A stretch of 64,000 nucleotides of DNA, from the NCBI RefSeq assembly GCF_965363235.1, contig NC_134843.1, forward strand, positions 86,523,795-86,587,794. The letters are read 5' to 3'. Position numbers and translations under genes: made by a program. Position 1 is the first letter of the stretch. Each line of letters starts with the position of its first letter. Origin of the DNA: Mytilus galloprovincialis (lineage: Eukaryota > Mollusca > Bivalvia > Mytilida > Mytilidae). Below are positions 46,163 through 58,400 of the stretch, in pieces. The notes under the pieces were generated by a model. That model saw only the letters and a program-made list of their open reading frames with translations, was not told the origin of the DNA and made no database searches.

Positions 46163-47889
46163 TTTGGTGGTAGTCTAAGAGAGATAATGAAAAATACATT
46201 TCTTGTTTTTATTATGTGTTAATAAATCATATTGAGTTTCCAATCATATTCTTTAAACGCAGGCTTAAAAACACACTGAGAATTGCAATATCGAAGTATT
46301 ACAAAAAACAGACACAACAAAATGAAAATTACTAAAATGAAAGAAACTTTTAAACATCCATTTAGTCGGTTGTTTAGTCATATCAATAATGCAATAAATG
46401 AACTTACAAATGAGTTCAATTTCATTAAGGCAAAACAATGTAGAGTGGTGTGCCCATATTCGCCGGGGACACAATTTCGCCATTTAATGATTTTGAGGTG
46501 TAAAAACTTCAAAGGATGGCTGAAATGGAAGACATATACTGGTAAATGATATTATATAACAAATATAATTATTTTTAAAACTGAGACAAAATTGCGTCAT
46601 CTACTGAAAAGGACCGAAAAACGGACAACAATTTTCGTCCAATTTCCTGAAGAAAAAACAAGTATTTCTAAGTAATTCTTTGACTGAATGCCCTAAATTT
46701 CAGTTCTAAACACCTTTGAAATGTCTGCTATTCATCTATAATGAAATTGATTTGATCACTGTTGTTTAAAGCTGTGGTTATTTGGTTTTAAATAGATGTG
46801 TAAAAACGGCGAATATGTGTCCCCCATTGACAAAAAATCAGGAAATTTCGAACACCCTTTAATCTAACTTTTTAGATGATTATATTCAAACAAACACGTT
46901 TTCAAGCTTAAGAATATTTTGCATTTGAAGTTATCTCTATATAGAAATATCAGTATACTTCAAAAACCTTTAAACCTGAACATAAACTGTAGAAACCATG
47001 GAAAGATGTGGCGAAAATGAGCACCCCACTCTAATAGAGAAAAGCAGAAACAAAATAATTTTACAAGAAAATTATGAACATTTTCATTGAATTATGATGT
47101 AACATATACATTGTCAAAATAATTTATGCGATAAAGATTTACCCTTTTAGAAAGCGAAGTTCCTTCTGCTGCCGAAAAACTGAAGTAATAATACCAATCA
47201 CGATTTGTGTTTCGACCATGCACTGAAATCAAAGCATTTAATTACAAAGTAACTTAATTGTAATGCAATTCATCTTCTTTTTTTTTTTGTAGATCACTTA
47301 ATTGTTTTACGAGCTATTGCCTTTTATATGGATGTACATCAATTCGTGTAAATAACTTATTTTTAACAGGTTTATTAGAAAAGTACTTTATATGTTACAG
47401 TTCACGCGTGATGTACCAATCTTTACACGTCATAGCTTACATGACAAAGATATATTGTGGATCAAATTTTTTCGTAGTTTAAGAGAACGAAGAATTAAAA
47501 AGGATTCATAGAAGATTCATATGATTTAGTCGAATGCATAAATTAACTGTTTAAATAATTTAACTTTAACTTGTACGAAATACTTATAGTTTTCTTATAT
47601 TGTATAGGCATGTGTTGGTCTTCAATAGTTAATATATTGTTTATATATATGAATGTCATGGGCCCATGGGAAGAATATATATGTTTGTGCAGATCGGCGC
47701 ATGAAAAATCATATGCGCCAAAGCAGGGGTGTCGTTTGCGCTAAGAATTAATTTCTTTTTATCTAAAAAGGAAAGACACGCTAAATGAGGGATTCCTGAA
47801 ATGTACTCCAAATTCATTTGTAGTCCTGTTGTAGTCAGGATTTTGGTGTATTGGAGGCAACTATTTATCTACATCTCATTATTATGTTG
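46163..47889. other. Spacer upstream of the tyrosinase gene
   Basis: Would include the tyrosinase promoter, but I see no clear TATA box or other defined site. Two chance frames at 46265-46549 have no domain. A 'cagatcggcgcatg' word near 47690 recalls the sequences at 22550 and 25070. Confidence 0.35.
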
Positions 47890-48222
47890 GCCGTATGCGG
47901 CAATTTCACCATTTTGCGTTTTCGCGTTTTCTCCTTTCACTATGCAAACTCCAAATTATGAAATCTGGAAATCCGAAAATCGAAAGCGAAAATGCGAAAT
48001 TGAGAAACCAAAAACGCGAAAACTTAAAATCGGGAAATATATTTCGTTTCCCTTTTTATCAGGATGCCTTCGCGTTTTAGCGATTTTGCTTTCTTAATTT
48101 CTATATTTCTCATTTTCCAGATTTCCCGCTTTATGTTTTCGATTTTGTTCCGGATTTCTTGATTTCTCGATTTTGCGTGAAAGTTAAAGGAGAATGCGAA
48201 AACGCGAAAAGGCGAAATGGCC
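47890..48222. mobile_element. Inverted-repeat element rich in GCGAAAA words
   Basis: The left end ('attttgcgttttcgcgtttt', 'ctccttt') and the right end (complement, about 48187-48222) form an imperfect inverted pair of about 45 bp. The interior repeats AATCG/GCGAAA words in both directions. Chance frames cross it; no gene. Confidence 0.6.
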
Positions 48223-48434
48223 TCATCAGGGCATCATATACTATAGACACTTGTGTTCTATACATTCATTAAAATAATTGTTTGTGTAATATCCCCTTTT
48301 AATGATTTAGAATTAATAAAACATCACTACAATAACAAGAAATCAAACGAATTGGTGGATTTTCATCCACATTTGTTAATTTCTCAAAATGAACAGTTGT
48401 AGTGAAGGAACGTACATAGGACTCACAACTCAAA

Positions 48435-49131
48435 GTTTGTATACTGTTGTAAGTTTATTTTTGACTGGTAAGTTTGTATACTGTTGTAAGTTTATTTTTG
48501 ACTGGTAAGTTTGTATACTGTTGTAAGTTTATTTTTGACTGGTAAGTTTGAATGTCCCTTTAGTATATTGTATACTGTTGTAAGTTTATTTTTGACTGGC
48601 AAGTTTGTATACTGTTGTAAGTTTATTTTTGACTGGTAAGTTTGTATACTGTTGTAAGTTTATTTTTGACTGGTAAGTTTGTATACTGTTGTAAGTTTAT
48701 TTTTGACTGGTAAGTTTGAATGTCCCTTTAGTATATTGTATACTGTTGTAAGTTTATTTTTGACTGGTAAGTTTGAATGTCCCTTTAGTATATTGTATAC
48801 TGTTGTAAGTTCATTTTTGACTGGTAAGTTTGAATGTCCCTTTAGTATATTGTATACTATTGTAAGTTTATTTTTGACTGGTAAGTTTGTATACTGTTGT
48901 AAGTTTATTTTTGACTGGTAAGTTTGTATACTGTTGTAAGTTTATTTTTGACTGGTAAGTTTGTATACTGATGTAAGTTTATTTTTGACTGGTAAGTTTG
49001 AATGTCCCTTTAGTATATTGTATACTGTTGTAAGTTTATTTTGACTGGTAAGTTTGAATGTCCCTTTAGTATATTGTATACTGTTGTAAGTTTATTTTTG
49101 ACTGGTAAGTTTGAATGTCCCTTTAGTCTAT
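48435..49131. repeat. Minisatellite with 37- and 57-bp units
   Basis: About 15 units plus a partial one. The short unit (37 bp) has 'gtttgtatactgttgtaag' and 'tttatttttgactggtaa'; the long unit (57 bp) adds 20 bp, 'aatgtccctttagtatattg'. The order as read is S S S L S S S L L L S S S L L. Units are nearly identical, implying recent unequal exchange. Open frames here are periodic artefacts. Confidence 0.9.
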
Positions 49132-50379
49132 TTCGCCTCTCTTTTATGTATCAAACGTACTTAAAAATGTTCTGTCAGATAAAACGCATTTACTTGAACG
49201 ATTCACTTTTGGAATGAATAAAAATAATTGAGTGATTGACAAAAACGAATACTAGACATTGTAATCTAAAAAAAGTGGTAGAATTTTGTTATGTTAAGTC
49301 TGAGGCTATAAAAGTGGTAGCATTATGGTAGATTAATTAAACTCAAACGCTATACCAAGTGGTAGGATTTCGTAAGGTTTGCAAATATTTTCATTGACAG
49401 AAACCATTTATTTCTCTTCAATTTCATAAAAAGTATAACATTAGAAATCTCTTTAGAGTAAGAAGGCAATTCTAAAAAAAAAAGAAAGTAGCACCAAAAC
49501 ACTTTTCAACAGCAAGTCCAACCTCAACCCCCCCCCCCCCACCACCACCACCACCACCACCCACCCACCCAAATGACACTGAAATAAACTTAAGATAAAC
49601 AACAACGAACAACGCATAGGTCATGCAAAAATTCATTTAAGTTCTTGAGTACGGACCATGCTGCTCCTGTGTTTAGTTTTAGTTTTTTAATATCATCAAC
49701 TATTCATTCATCCAATCACATTTCAGTGTAAATCAAATATATGATATCGAGTATTAATCCCCCACCCTTTGTTATTTTGATCTTTGATTACAGTTTAATA
49801 ACGATGGTCCTTCTTAATATATCTTTTAAAGCTCATAACTATCATTAGTGGAGTGACGGATCAAGAAAAGGGTGCTTATTTTACGACTTTAATGGACCGG
49901 CATACCTGCAGGCTAAAACCGATTTTTTTGCAAAGCCAATACCTTAAGCTAACTTTTTTGCCCGGTCGTAAACATTGAATACGGTGTAGTTTTTTTTTCA
50001 AATGGAAAGAAAAAAAGACATTTGGATTTTTTCTCAGATTTTAAGATTGGAAAAAAATTGAGTTTTGTTACTTTTTTTTGGTCTCTTGACATATGATTTT
50101 GCATTTTATACAGAGTTTAATTGTTTATTCATTATTTTAAAATAGAATTTCTTATCTTTTTCTAAATTTTGTCCATTTTCACTTGATGGTTTAACGAAAG
50201 CACACTCTGTATTATTTTAACGAAGTGGTTACAACATTTGTAACTTTAGATTACATTGATAGTTTCATGATTTTCCGAATTAAAATGTTTTAAACTTTCT
50301 ATTCTGAAGTTTCGGAGCCATTCCAAGTCAGTAGTTCTTATAAATTAACTTTAATGAGGATTTTTTACTTTGCATTATA
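49132..50379. other. Spacer with (ACC)n tract
   Basis: A C run and (CCA)n microsatellite at about 49529-49569. No gene seen in the rest. Confidence 0.5.
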
Positions 50380-51430
50380 GTTCAATGAATATGATATGGA
50401 CCTCCTCGTTATTCTGATGCTCTTTGAAAGATTGTAGTAATGTTTTTAAACTTCTTCTCGACAAACTGCGAAAAGTACTGACAATAACAGAATGCATACT
50501 TGCTTTAAACATAAACCTGTTAACCCCATATCATCTTGCCTTGGCATTACAATTGAACCATGAGTCTGGCTCTAAAAATTTTATTTGAAAATCCAAACTC
50601 TTATGGTTTTTGTGCATTCTATTCTGAATTACGTAGACATCGGACTAGTTTAGCAAATTTGGAAATAGACAGACTCCAAGACATGTCCTATGTACCTAAT
50701 GGTATTGCTGTATTGAGAAAAGGTGGTCGTATTATACAGGAGGGAGCAGAAAATATTGACTTAAATGCTGAAACGATCGATGGTAAAAATACATTTCACT
50801 AGAGTTGTATTTCAGTATCAAAACGAATCACGAAACGCCTACATGAGTTTCATAAAGGTTAAACGGGGGCTAGAAAGATCTTTGACGTTGAATGATTCGA
50901 ATACCAATCTTATGGCATGTTTACCTTTCGAAAAGCGAACAGAACGGTATGGACCTCCTCGTCATTCTAATGTTTATGGGAAGATTGTGTCCAATGGAAT
51001 TTTTCTGATTCTCTTCTTAAATCTATTGAACGTGGCAACCAGATGGTTAAATCTTTTCTGGAAGGCTGCTCTAATGAGTCTGAAACCCATGTCTTCTACA
51101 GTCCAATGTCGAGGTCTTCTCTCTATAATTTCGATGATAAGTATACGACCAAGACCTCAAACTCAAGTGTAAATCCGACGACTTTGTAAAGGCAAATTTA
51201 AACTCAGTAAAAATAATTCGTCGTGATTTAGTTCTTGCTAATGTTCATGAGAATGAGACAGTAGTCAGAATATGGGCATATCCTATTGGTCCTTTACCTT
51301 CAGCTCTGTTCCATGATGATGGTACCATGTGGAAATGTTGCAAATGTGATATAATTCATCTTCTTGAAGAGGAAATTTGCTCTTGTTTCAATCTTCCAAG
51401 TTATGATAATATTTATAAAAGGTACCAGGC
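50380..51430 (+). pseudogene. Fragment of an uncharacterised repetitive protein family
   Basis: Two adjacent frames give protein-like text: VPNGIAVLRKGGRIIQEG and ETIDGKNTFH (50690-50800), then VVFQYQNESRN and later WKCCKCDIIHLLEEEICSC. The block resembles, from memory, a multi-copy unnamed protein family of molluscs and cnidarians that behaves like a mobile-element gene. The frame changes several times and no start is evident, so it is a broken copy. A block 'tatggacctcctcgt' appears twice (50395 and 50949). The function is unknown. Confidence 0.4.
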
Positions 51431-51432
51431 TT

Positions 51433-51555
51433 ATAACTTGAAATGCCAGACGCGCGTTTCGTCTACATAAGACTCATCAGTGACGCTCAGATCAAAATAT
51501 TGAGAACGCCAAACAAGTATGATGAAGAGCATTCAGGACAAAAATTCCAACAAGT
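51433..51555 (-). repeat. Dispersed repeat R4, reverse copy
   Basis: 'gccagacgcgcgtttcgtct', 'gactcatcagtgacgctc' and 'aagagcattcaggacaaaa' match the reverse of the right half of R4. It separates the two protein-like fragments at 50380-51430 and 51560-51860. Confidence 0.75.
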
Positions 51556-51559
51556 TGTG

Positions 51560-51860
51560 CCAAATCCGATAACTTTTCAAACGAGAGATAAGGAATCGCC
51601 GTTAACATTGGAAGTGCATTTATCGCCTCATTGTATGATCCGAAGGAAAAGTTCAGGTATCTTCATGATGATCTAAACAAGCTAAGGGTGAAGTTTTCCG
51701 CCACAAAGGATGCCAGTCTTGCAAAAATTCCCCCATTTGAAAACACGTTTTTACAGCACAGCTCATGTGCAATGCTTCAAACGCAAGTTTTGATAAACTC
51801 TCATATTGCTAAACCAGTGATCATACTTTCCACTGGACTCTGGTTGGTAAGAGGATAAAA
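51560..51860 (+). pseudogene. Second fragment of the same kind of repetitive protein
   Basis: Encodes YDPKEKFRYLHDDLNKLRVK and KIPPFENTFLQHSSCAMLQT without a start. The P-P-x-x-x-x-x-L-Q-H pattern resembles the C-terminal part of the family proposed for 50380-51430, so the R4 copy may have inserted into one ancestral gene copy. Tentative. Confidence 0.3.
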
Positions 51861-52204
51861 ACGGCCTGCTCTCGGTTTTCTTTGAGGGGCATATTTTAGT
51901 AGATTTCCTTCAAGACATTGTTTGTTCGTATACGAACAAGGGAAACCAGCTTGCAATAACAATTGTGTATCCAACCAAACAGAAATCCGCGTATATCAAT
52001 ATTTGTTCATGTGAAGGGTCTGATGGGTTGTAGAGTTGGAAGAAGACGACGATGAAAACTATGACTGATGTCAGATTTTCGAAAGATGTCGTGCCCTTTG
52101 TTTGTTAAAATACCTCATACAACCACTCTTTCTAAGGGGTCCATGTGTGCTTTTGTAAGGCAAAGGCACAACAAGTGAAACTGTGAGCTACTGCTCACTG
52201 ATGA

Positions 52205-52682
52205 TACCCCCGCCGCAAGTGGATAATATTAATAGTGTAAAAATATGCAAGTGTTCGGTAAACAGGAAGTTGTCAAGTGATGAATCTGAAAACGCATCAC
52301 ACGGTATAGCTGACTTATATAAATCTCGAAACCAAATTTCAGAAATCCTTGTATTGTAGTTCCTGAGAAAAATGTGACGAAAATTTTCAACTTGGCTATC
52401 ATGTGTAAAATCATACAAGTGTTCGGTAAACAGGAAGTTGTCAAGTGATCAATCTGAAAACGCATCACACGGTATAGCTGACTTAGATAAACCCTGAAAC
52501 CAAATTTCAGAAATCCTTGTATTGTAGTTCCTGAGAAAAATGTGACGAAAGTTTCATGGGACGGACTGACTGACGGACGGACTGACGGACGGACGGACGG
52601 ACAGACTGACGGACGGACGGACGGACGGACGGACGGACGGACGTAAAACAGTATACCCCCCTTTTTTGAAAGCGGGGGTATA
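52205..52682. mobile_element. Repeat bounded by ATACCCCCGC, with internal duplication
   Basis: Ends ATACCCCCGC (52205) and GCGGGGGTAT (52672-52682). Inside are two tandem copies (from about 52249 and 52427, period 178 bp) of a block starting 'agtgttcggtaaacaggaag', then a (GACG)n tract at 52560-52645. No coding content; minus-strand frames here follow the duplication. Confidence 0.65.
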
Positions 52683-53529
52683 AAAAACCTAAAAACTTCA
52701 GAGCTAGAATATACGCTGAAACTTTAGTCCAACATTAAACTCATTTGATTTAATTGCCTTTTGAAATATTTGTGACTGGCAATAAATATACATCAAAGCA
52801 AAAACCAAATTGACTTCGATTCTTTTTATAAATCCCGTACAATTCAGAAATATATCTTTAGAAGTACATGCGATGTAAAAAAAAAATGAATTGAGATTCG
52901 GTTGTTCCATCTTCTATGTTGTTGCTAGTCTGAATTCTCTTTCAAATGTGCTCTTGGTAGTTTCAATATTTTCAAATTAAATTGAAAATGAAGTGTCACA
53001 GTTTATTTTGTTATGAATTTCTTGTTTAGTAACAATTCAGATATTTTTGGGAAACTTTTTATAACCTCTTGTGAAATAAATTGACAATAGTGAAAAACTC
53101 GATCACTAACCTTTGACCTTATTTTAAAAAAATGCAACATATTTCATATTTACGACCAGGCAAAAATTAAAGAATAGACATTTCTCTTTCCAAAAAGTCA
53201 AAATTTAGCCTGCAGGTAGGGTGGTCCATTAAAGTTGAAAATGTGTTGGCTTGGTCACTCCACTACATACTTGTTGTTTATAGATTATAACATTACATAA
53301 GAGGTAAGGAGTACATATTTATATATTTAAAATACCAATAAAAAAACAATAAGTTCCAAGAAGTTTTACATTATTACCTAGAAGTCTACTCCCGCATTTG
53401 AATGAAAAAGAAGATATATTATTTTGTATTTGCCTTTTCTAGACACTTATGATATATCAAATACATTTCCCCCATCAGGTTGTTGCATGACAGATTTCAA
53501 TGATTAATCTGTATACAAGTAGATAATGG
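52683..53529. other. Spacer
   Basis: AT-rich. The phrase 'gcctgcaggtagggtggtccattaaag' near 53210 faces a partial complement near 49892-49915 ('aatggaccggcatacctgcaggct'), so 49850-53275 may be the two ends of a larger repeat. No gene seen. Confidence 0.35.
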
Positions 53530-54845
53530 GTTGATGGTGGACGAATTAATGAATAGTTAACCTAATATGGTGTTCATAAATGAATATTTAACCTAGTATG
53601 GAATTTTAATTGATGAATATTAACCTAATATGGTGTTTTATTAATGAATATTTAACCAAGGAGGTTATATTAGAAGGAGAGAGGACGAAAGACGATAATC
53701 AACATAAAATGTTACCGACTTTTCTGTAAGTGGGTGTTAATTAGTTGAGATCGACTCTGTCACAGAGGGTGATTTTGTCCTAATTACATACCCGAGTAAG
53801 AACGGAAACACCCGAGGTGTCATAAACTGACCGCATATACAATTATTGAAATGTTAATCAGATTTTTTGTGATATTTTTTATTAAGTAATTAAAAATTAA
53901 AATTTAATGTTAAAAGTAAACTTATTACCAATAGAAATAAAACGAATATCCGTCTCATTGCCGTCAATGTTAATATCAACAGTCATAACAGAAATTAAGT
54001 CACTTTTACGATGTTCCCGATAAATTTCTCTATGTTTCAATTGCAAATATTCCTTCCGGTCGTTACCGGTCACCGTAACTAAAGTACTTTGCATATTCGT
54101 ATATTTTCTATGATTATTACCTGCCAATTCTCATAAGCTGAAATTGACAGGTGAAGCGAAAATCTTTGTTTAAAGCAATGTAGTGTTGAATAAAAATCGC
54201 TCACTAACTTTCCTTTAAACCCTCATAACTTTGTCCTTTCTTTATCTTTTTTCACCGTAGACAGACGGTTGATTTTGAAATTGCGCGTCAAATCTTTTTC
54301 CAAATCATAAACACCTATGCACTGCACTGTAACTAAAAATACACCTGAACTTTAATGAACCAGTCACTGATAACAATCACGTTACATATGCGATTTATCT
54401 AATAGCTCGAACTACTCGCGGTAACAGCCCGGTACATCAGAGGGCCATGTCAAGTGGGTGATAAACATGTCGGTTTCTTTATAATTTTATCAGTTTTCTC
54501 TGATCGAACTGCTATCCTGGGGATGCTAATTTTGTATCAAGCAGAGTGTTCACTCTCCTTCTAATATAACCTCCTTGATTTAACCAAGTATGGAGTTTTG
54601 ATTGATGAATATTTACCTAATATGGTGTTTTATTAATGAATATCTAACCTAGTATGGGCTTTTAATTGATGAATATTAACCTAGTATTGGGTTTTAATTG
54701 GTTTATATTTAACCTAGTATGTGGTTTAAATCAATGGACATTTAACCTAGTATGGATTTTTAATTAATGAACACTAATCTAGTATGGGTTTTAATTTATC
54801 AATATTTAACCTAGTAAGGGGCTTTAATTCATGAATTAATGAACC
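53530..54845. repeat. Tandem array, about 37-bp AT-rich unit, split by an insertion
   Basis: Units read 'tgaatatttaacctagtatgg(n)ttttaattga' with substitutions. About four lie left of the insertion at 53657-54577 and about seven right of it (54578-54845). Units are diverged. Confidence 0.8.
53657..54577. mobile_element. 0.9 kb inverted-repeat element inside the tandem array
   Basis: A perfect 25-bp terminal inverted repeat starts CAAGGAGGTTATATTAG at 53657, with the complement ending at 54577. ATTTAAC flanks both sides (53650-53656 and 54578-54584). Because the host array also contains ATTTAACC, the length of the duplication (7 to 11) is uncertain. A 76-codon minus-strand frame (53897-54127) has no recognised domain. 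Superfamily unclear. Confidence 0.7.
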
Positions 54846-56871
54846 TTGTAATGAGGTTTGCACGGTAAGACAATGTTTCTGTGAATTAAATATTGATCAT
54901 GTTTTTATTCATTGAGCAGACTTGATGATTGGTATTTTTAACAGGTCAGCACAAAAACACTATTTTTTTTTTAAAACAAGTCCATGCCCGTACCTATAAC
55001 TTTGACATCGTGCAGCATCTTTGCACTTACATGAATGTCGAGTGTTAGCTATAATGTGTCATATACCCATTTTAGAATTGTTGGTTTGAACCGGTTAGCT
55101 TGCAAGCATCATACCCTATATATCGCGACCACCGAGGTTGCTACAAAGTAATTATGGTCCATATAATAGCACTTATTGGACCGTACGTCCGACATTGGGA
55201 TTTTCAAGAATTTTTCGCCCGAATTCTTAAAAAAAATCAATCGTGTGTCATTTTGGCATCTTGTCGACATTCTTTTCAGGAATTGAAGTATGCTATGGGA
55301 TTTGTTCATTGTTGAACGCCGTGCGGAGAACTTAAGTTGTTAATGTCATTTGGTCTATTGTGCAGAGTTGTGTCTCTGACAATCATATCACATGTTCTTT
55401 TTTTCATTGATTGGAGTCAACAGTCTTATTTCTGTTTGTGTAAAGATGCTGTGAAAAACACATTTCAAATATACAATTGGGAATTTAAAAAGAGGACGGA
55501 AAATAACAATGGGACATTCAAAAATCATAAGTCGGAGAGATGCTAACAACACGAAAAAACTAAAACGGTACACAGAAAGCTTAAGATTCAGCAACACAAA
55601 CCCCACCAACCAAAACTTGGAATGGTCTGAGTTTTGCTTTTGAAGAGTAAGCAGATCCTGATTCACCATTGGCACATTACATAAGGTATCATAATTATGA
55701 AAAAAATATGCAAAATCTCTGGAGATAGGGGAGAAAAATCTGAAATGTCTCTTGGCATAGCCTTAGCACTGTATCAATCGTTTTGACCGTTTATTAACCA
55801 ATCTATCTTTTTTCAACCATATTTCCCAATCTCTTTCTTTCTTAATCAAAGTGTAAGGAACACCATTATTGCAAATGATAAATTAATCTAGTTTAGGTTT
55901 ACCCAAATGACCTTAAGGAGGAAGTTAAAATTATTTTTCAATTATGATGATCAATGATCTCTGAAACGACCACAAAGTTTTATTTATCACAGTCTCTTTA
56001 ACTTTCAGTTGTTCAAGATGATTGAGAGGGTTTTTTTTTTATTAATCCTCAATCTAGTTAACATCATCAGTCATGTTGTACACGGATTGCACCGGAACAG
56101 CTTTTTAGTGAGGTAAATCACTGTTCGTTTGATGTGTTTGAGCTTTATTTAGAAAATTTACTTTTTTATAATTTGTCTAGAATCATAGTACCGGTATTGA
56201 GATATTTTGATCCAATATATTAAAATATTGTATATGAATCTTCTGGAACTCGACAATTAAATAAGTGAGAATTTGATTATCATCAGTTTTCACCAGGCTC
56301 AAGCTAGCAGCCACTCGCTAGCAGCCACTTCGCTAGCAGCCAGTTTTTAGATATGTCTATAAACCCAAAAGTTGCATAAGATTCAAACGTACTTTAAATG
56401 TTTTTATCAATCATATAATCACAAAAAAATCTGTTTTTATATATGAGTGAGCAGCCGAAGACACTATTTAATGTTTTTTTTCTTCAAATTAACATGTAAT
56501 TTCCTGTTCATTACTTTATTCGCTTTTCATATACCAAACAGCGTAATGCGCGCAATTTTAGATAGTAATGACATCAACATGACATCGACTTTTCCATAAG
56601 AAATCAATTTTGTGATATTGTAAGAAATAGCTTTCCATAGTCTCGGCATCCTGTCAAGTAGTTCCTAAAAAGTATCAATAGTTTTGCATTACAAGAATAG
56701 AAAATTGCACTGGTGCTTTGCTATTTTTTTGTCAGACAAATTTGTTTTGACAAAAGATTCTACTTCTGAACAAGCGGAATGCGCTCACATTTGATTATAC
56801 GAAAGGTTTATTTGTTGTACTTAATGTATGGTGTGCACAGAAAATACAAATTAGCAATTTATAAAAGAAAC
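54846..56871. other. Spacer
   Basis: Contains a reverse R1 fragment (55265-55405) and a three-fold 15-bp direct repeat (GCTAGCAGCCACT) at 56303-56341. No gene seen. Confidence 0.4.
55265..55405 (-). repeat. Dispersed repeat R1, reverse fragment
   Basis: 'gggatttgttcattgttgaa', 'gccgtgcgg' and 'agagttgtgtctctgacaat' correspond, diverged, to the reverse of the R1 head. Confidence 0.6.
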
Positions 56872-58400
56872 CTACCTTTGGCCCTATGGTGAAATTTCCC
56901 CATCTTGGCCATTTGGCCCATTGGACCTTAGACCATTACCTATCATTTGCACCTAGTGGGTAAAAAAGTATTGCCGTAGAGAATTTTTGACAGTCTTTTG
57001 AAAAGTTGGGGTAGGCATGTTTGACCCTTAAGACCTAAGTTCGGACCTATGGTGAAGACAAACTATGAGTTGTCCCACCTGAACCTTTTGGCCCATTAAA
57101 CCCTAGCCCATTACCTACCATTTCCACCTAGTGGTTAAAAAAGTATTGCCGTAGGGAATTTTTTACACTCTTTTAAAAATTGGGGTAAGGCATTTTTTTG
57201 AAATCTAACTTTGGACCAATGGTGAGGACAAACCATGAGTTGTCCCACCTGGACCTTTTGACCCATTGGACCTTAGACCATTACCTATCATTTGCACCTA
57301 GTGGGTAAAAAAGTATTGCCGTAGGGAATTTTTGACAGTCTTTTGAAAAGTTGGGGTAGGCATGTTTGACCCTTAAGACCTAAGTTCGGACCTATGGTGA
57401 AGACAAACTATGAGTTGTCCCACCTGAACCTTTTGGCCCATTAAACCCTAGCCCATTACCTACCATTTCCACCTAGTGGTTAAAAAAGTATTGCCGTAGG
57501 GAATTTTTTACACTCTTTTAAAAATTGGGGTAAGGCATTTTTTTGAAATCTAACTTTGGACCAATGGTGAGGACAAACCATGAGTTGTCCCACCTGGACC
57601 TTTTGACCCATTGGACCTTAGACCATTACCTATCATTTGCACCTAGTGGGTAAAAAAGTATTGCCGTAGGGAATTTTTGACAGTCTTTTGAAAAGTTGGG
57701 GTAGGCATGTTTGACCCTTAAGACCTAAGTTCGGACCTATGGTGAAGACAAACTATGAGTTGTCCCACCTGAACCTTTTGGCCCATTAAACCCTAGCCCA
57801 TTACCTACCATTTCCACCTAGTGGTTAAAAAAGTATTGCCGTAGGGAATTTTTTACACTCTTTTAAAAATTGGGGTAAGGCATTTTTTTGAAATCTAACT
57901 TTGGACCAATGGTGAGGACAAACCATGAGTTGTCCCACCTGGACCTTTTGACCCATTGGACCTTAGACCATTACCTATCATTTGCACCTAGTGGGTAAAA
58001 AAGTATTGCCGTAGGGAATTTTTGACAGTCTTTTGAAAAGTTGGGGTAGGCATGTTTGACCCTTAAGACCTAAGTTCGGACCTATGGTGAAGACAAACTA
58101 TGAGTTGTCCCACCTGAACCTTTTGGCCCATTAAACCCTAGCCCATTACCTACCATTTCCACCTAGTGGTTAAAAAAGTATTGCCGTAGGGAATTTTTTA
58201 CACTCTTTTAAAAATTGGGGTAAGGCATTTTTTTGAAATCTAACTTTGGAACCATGGTGAGGACAAACCATGAGTTGTCCCACCTGGACCTTTTGACCCA
58301 TTGGACCTTAGACCATTACCTATCATTTGCTTCTAGTGAGTAAAAAAAGTATTGCCGTAGGGAATTTTGACAGCTTTTAAAAGATTAGGGGTAGGCCAAT
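56872..58400. repeat. Dimeric satellite: 345-bp unit of two diverged monomers
   Basis: The word 'agtgggtaaaaaagtattgc' (A monomer) is at 56955, 57300, 57645, 57990 and, altered, 58335; 'agtggttaaaaaagtattgc' (B monomer) is at 57130, 57475, 57820 and 58165. Period 345 bp, made of about 175 + 170. Nine monomers in all. The middle dimers are identical as read, while A and B differ by many substitutions, and the outermost A copies are the most diverged. No open frame. Monomer length is near a nucleosome repeat. Confidence 0.93.

Noticed and set aside
48435-49131. Repeated units that superficially recall a CRISPR array
   Set aside because: The units are contiguous with no unique spacers and the genome is animal; it is a minisatellite.
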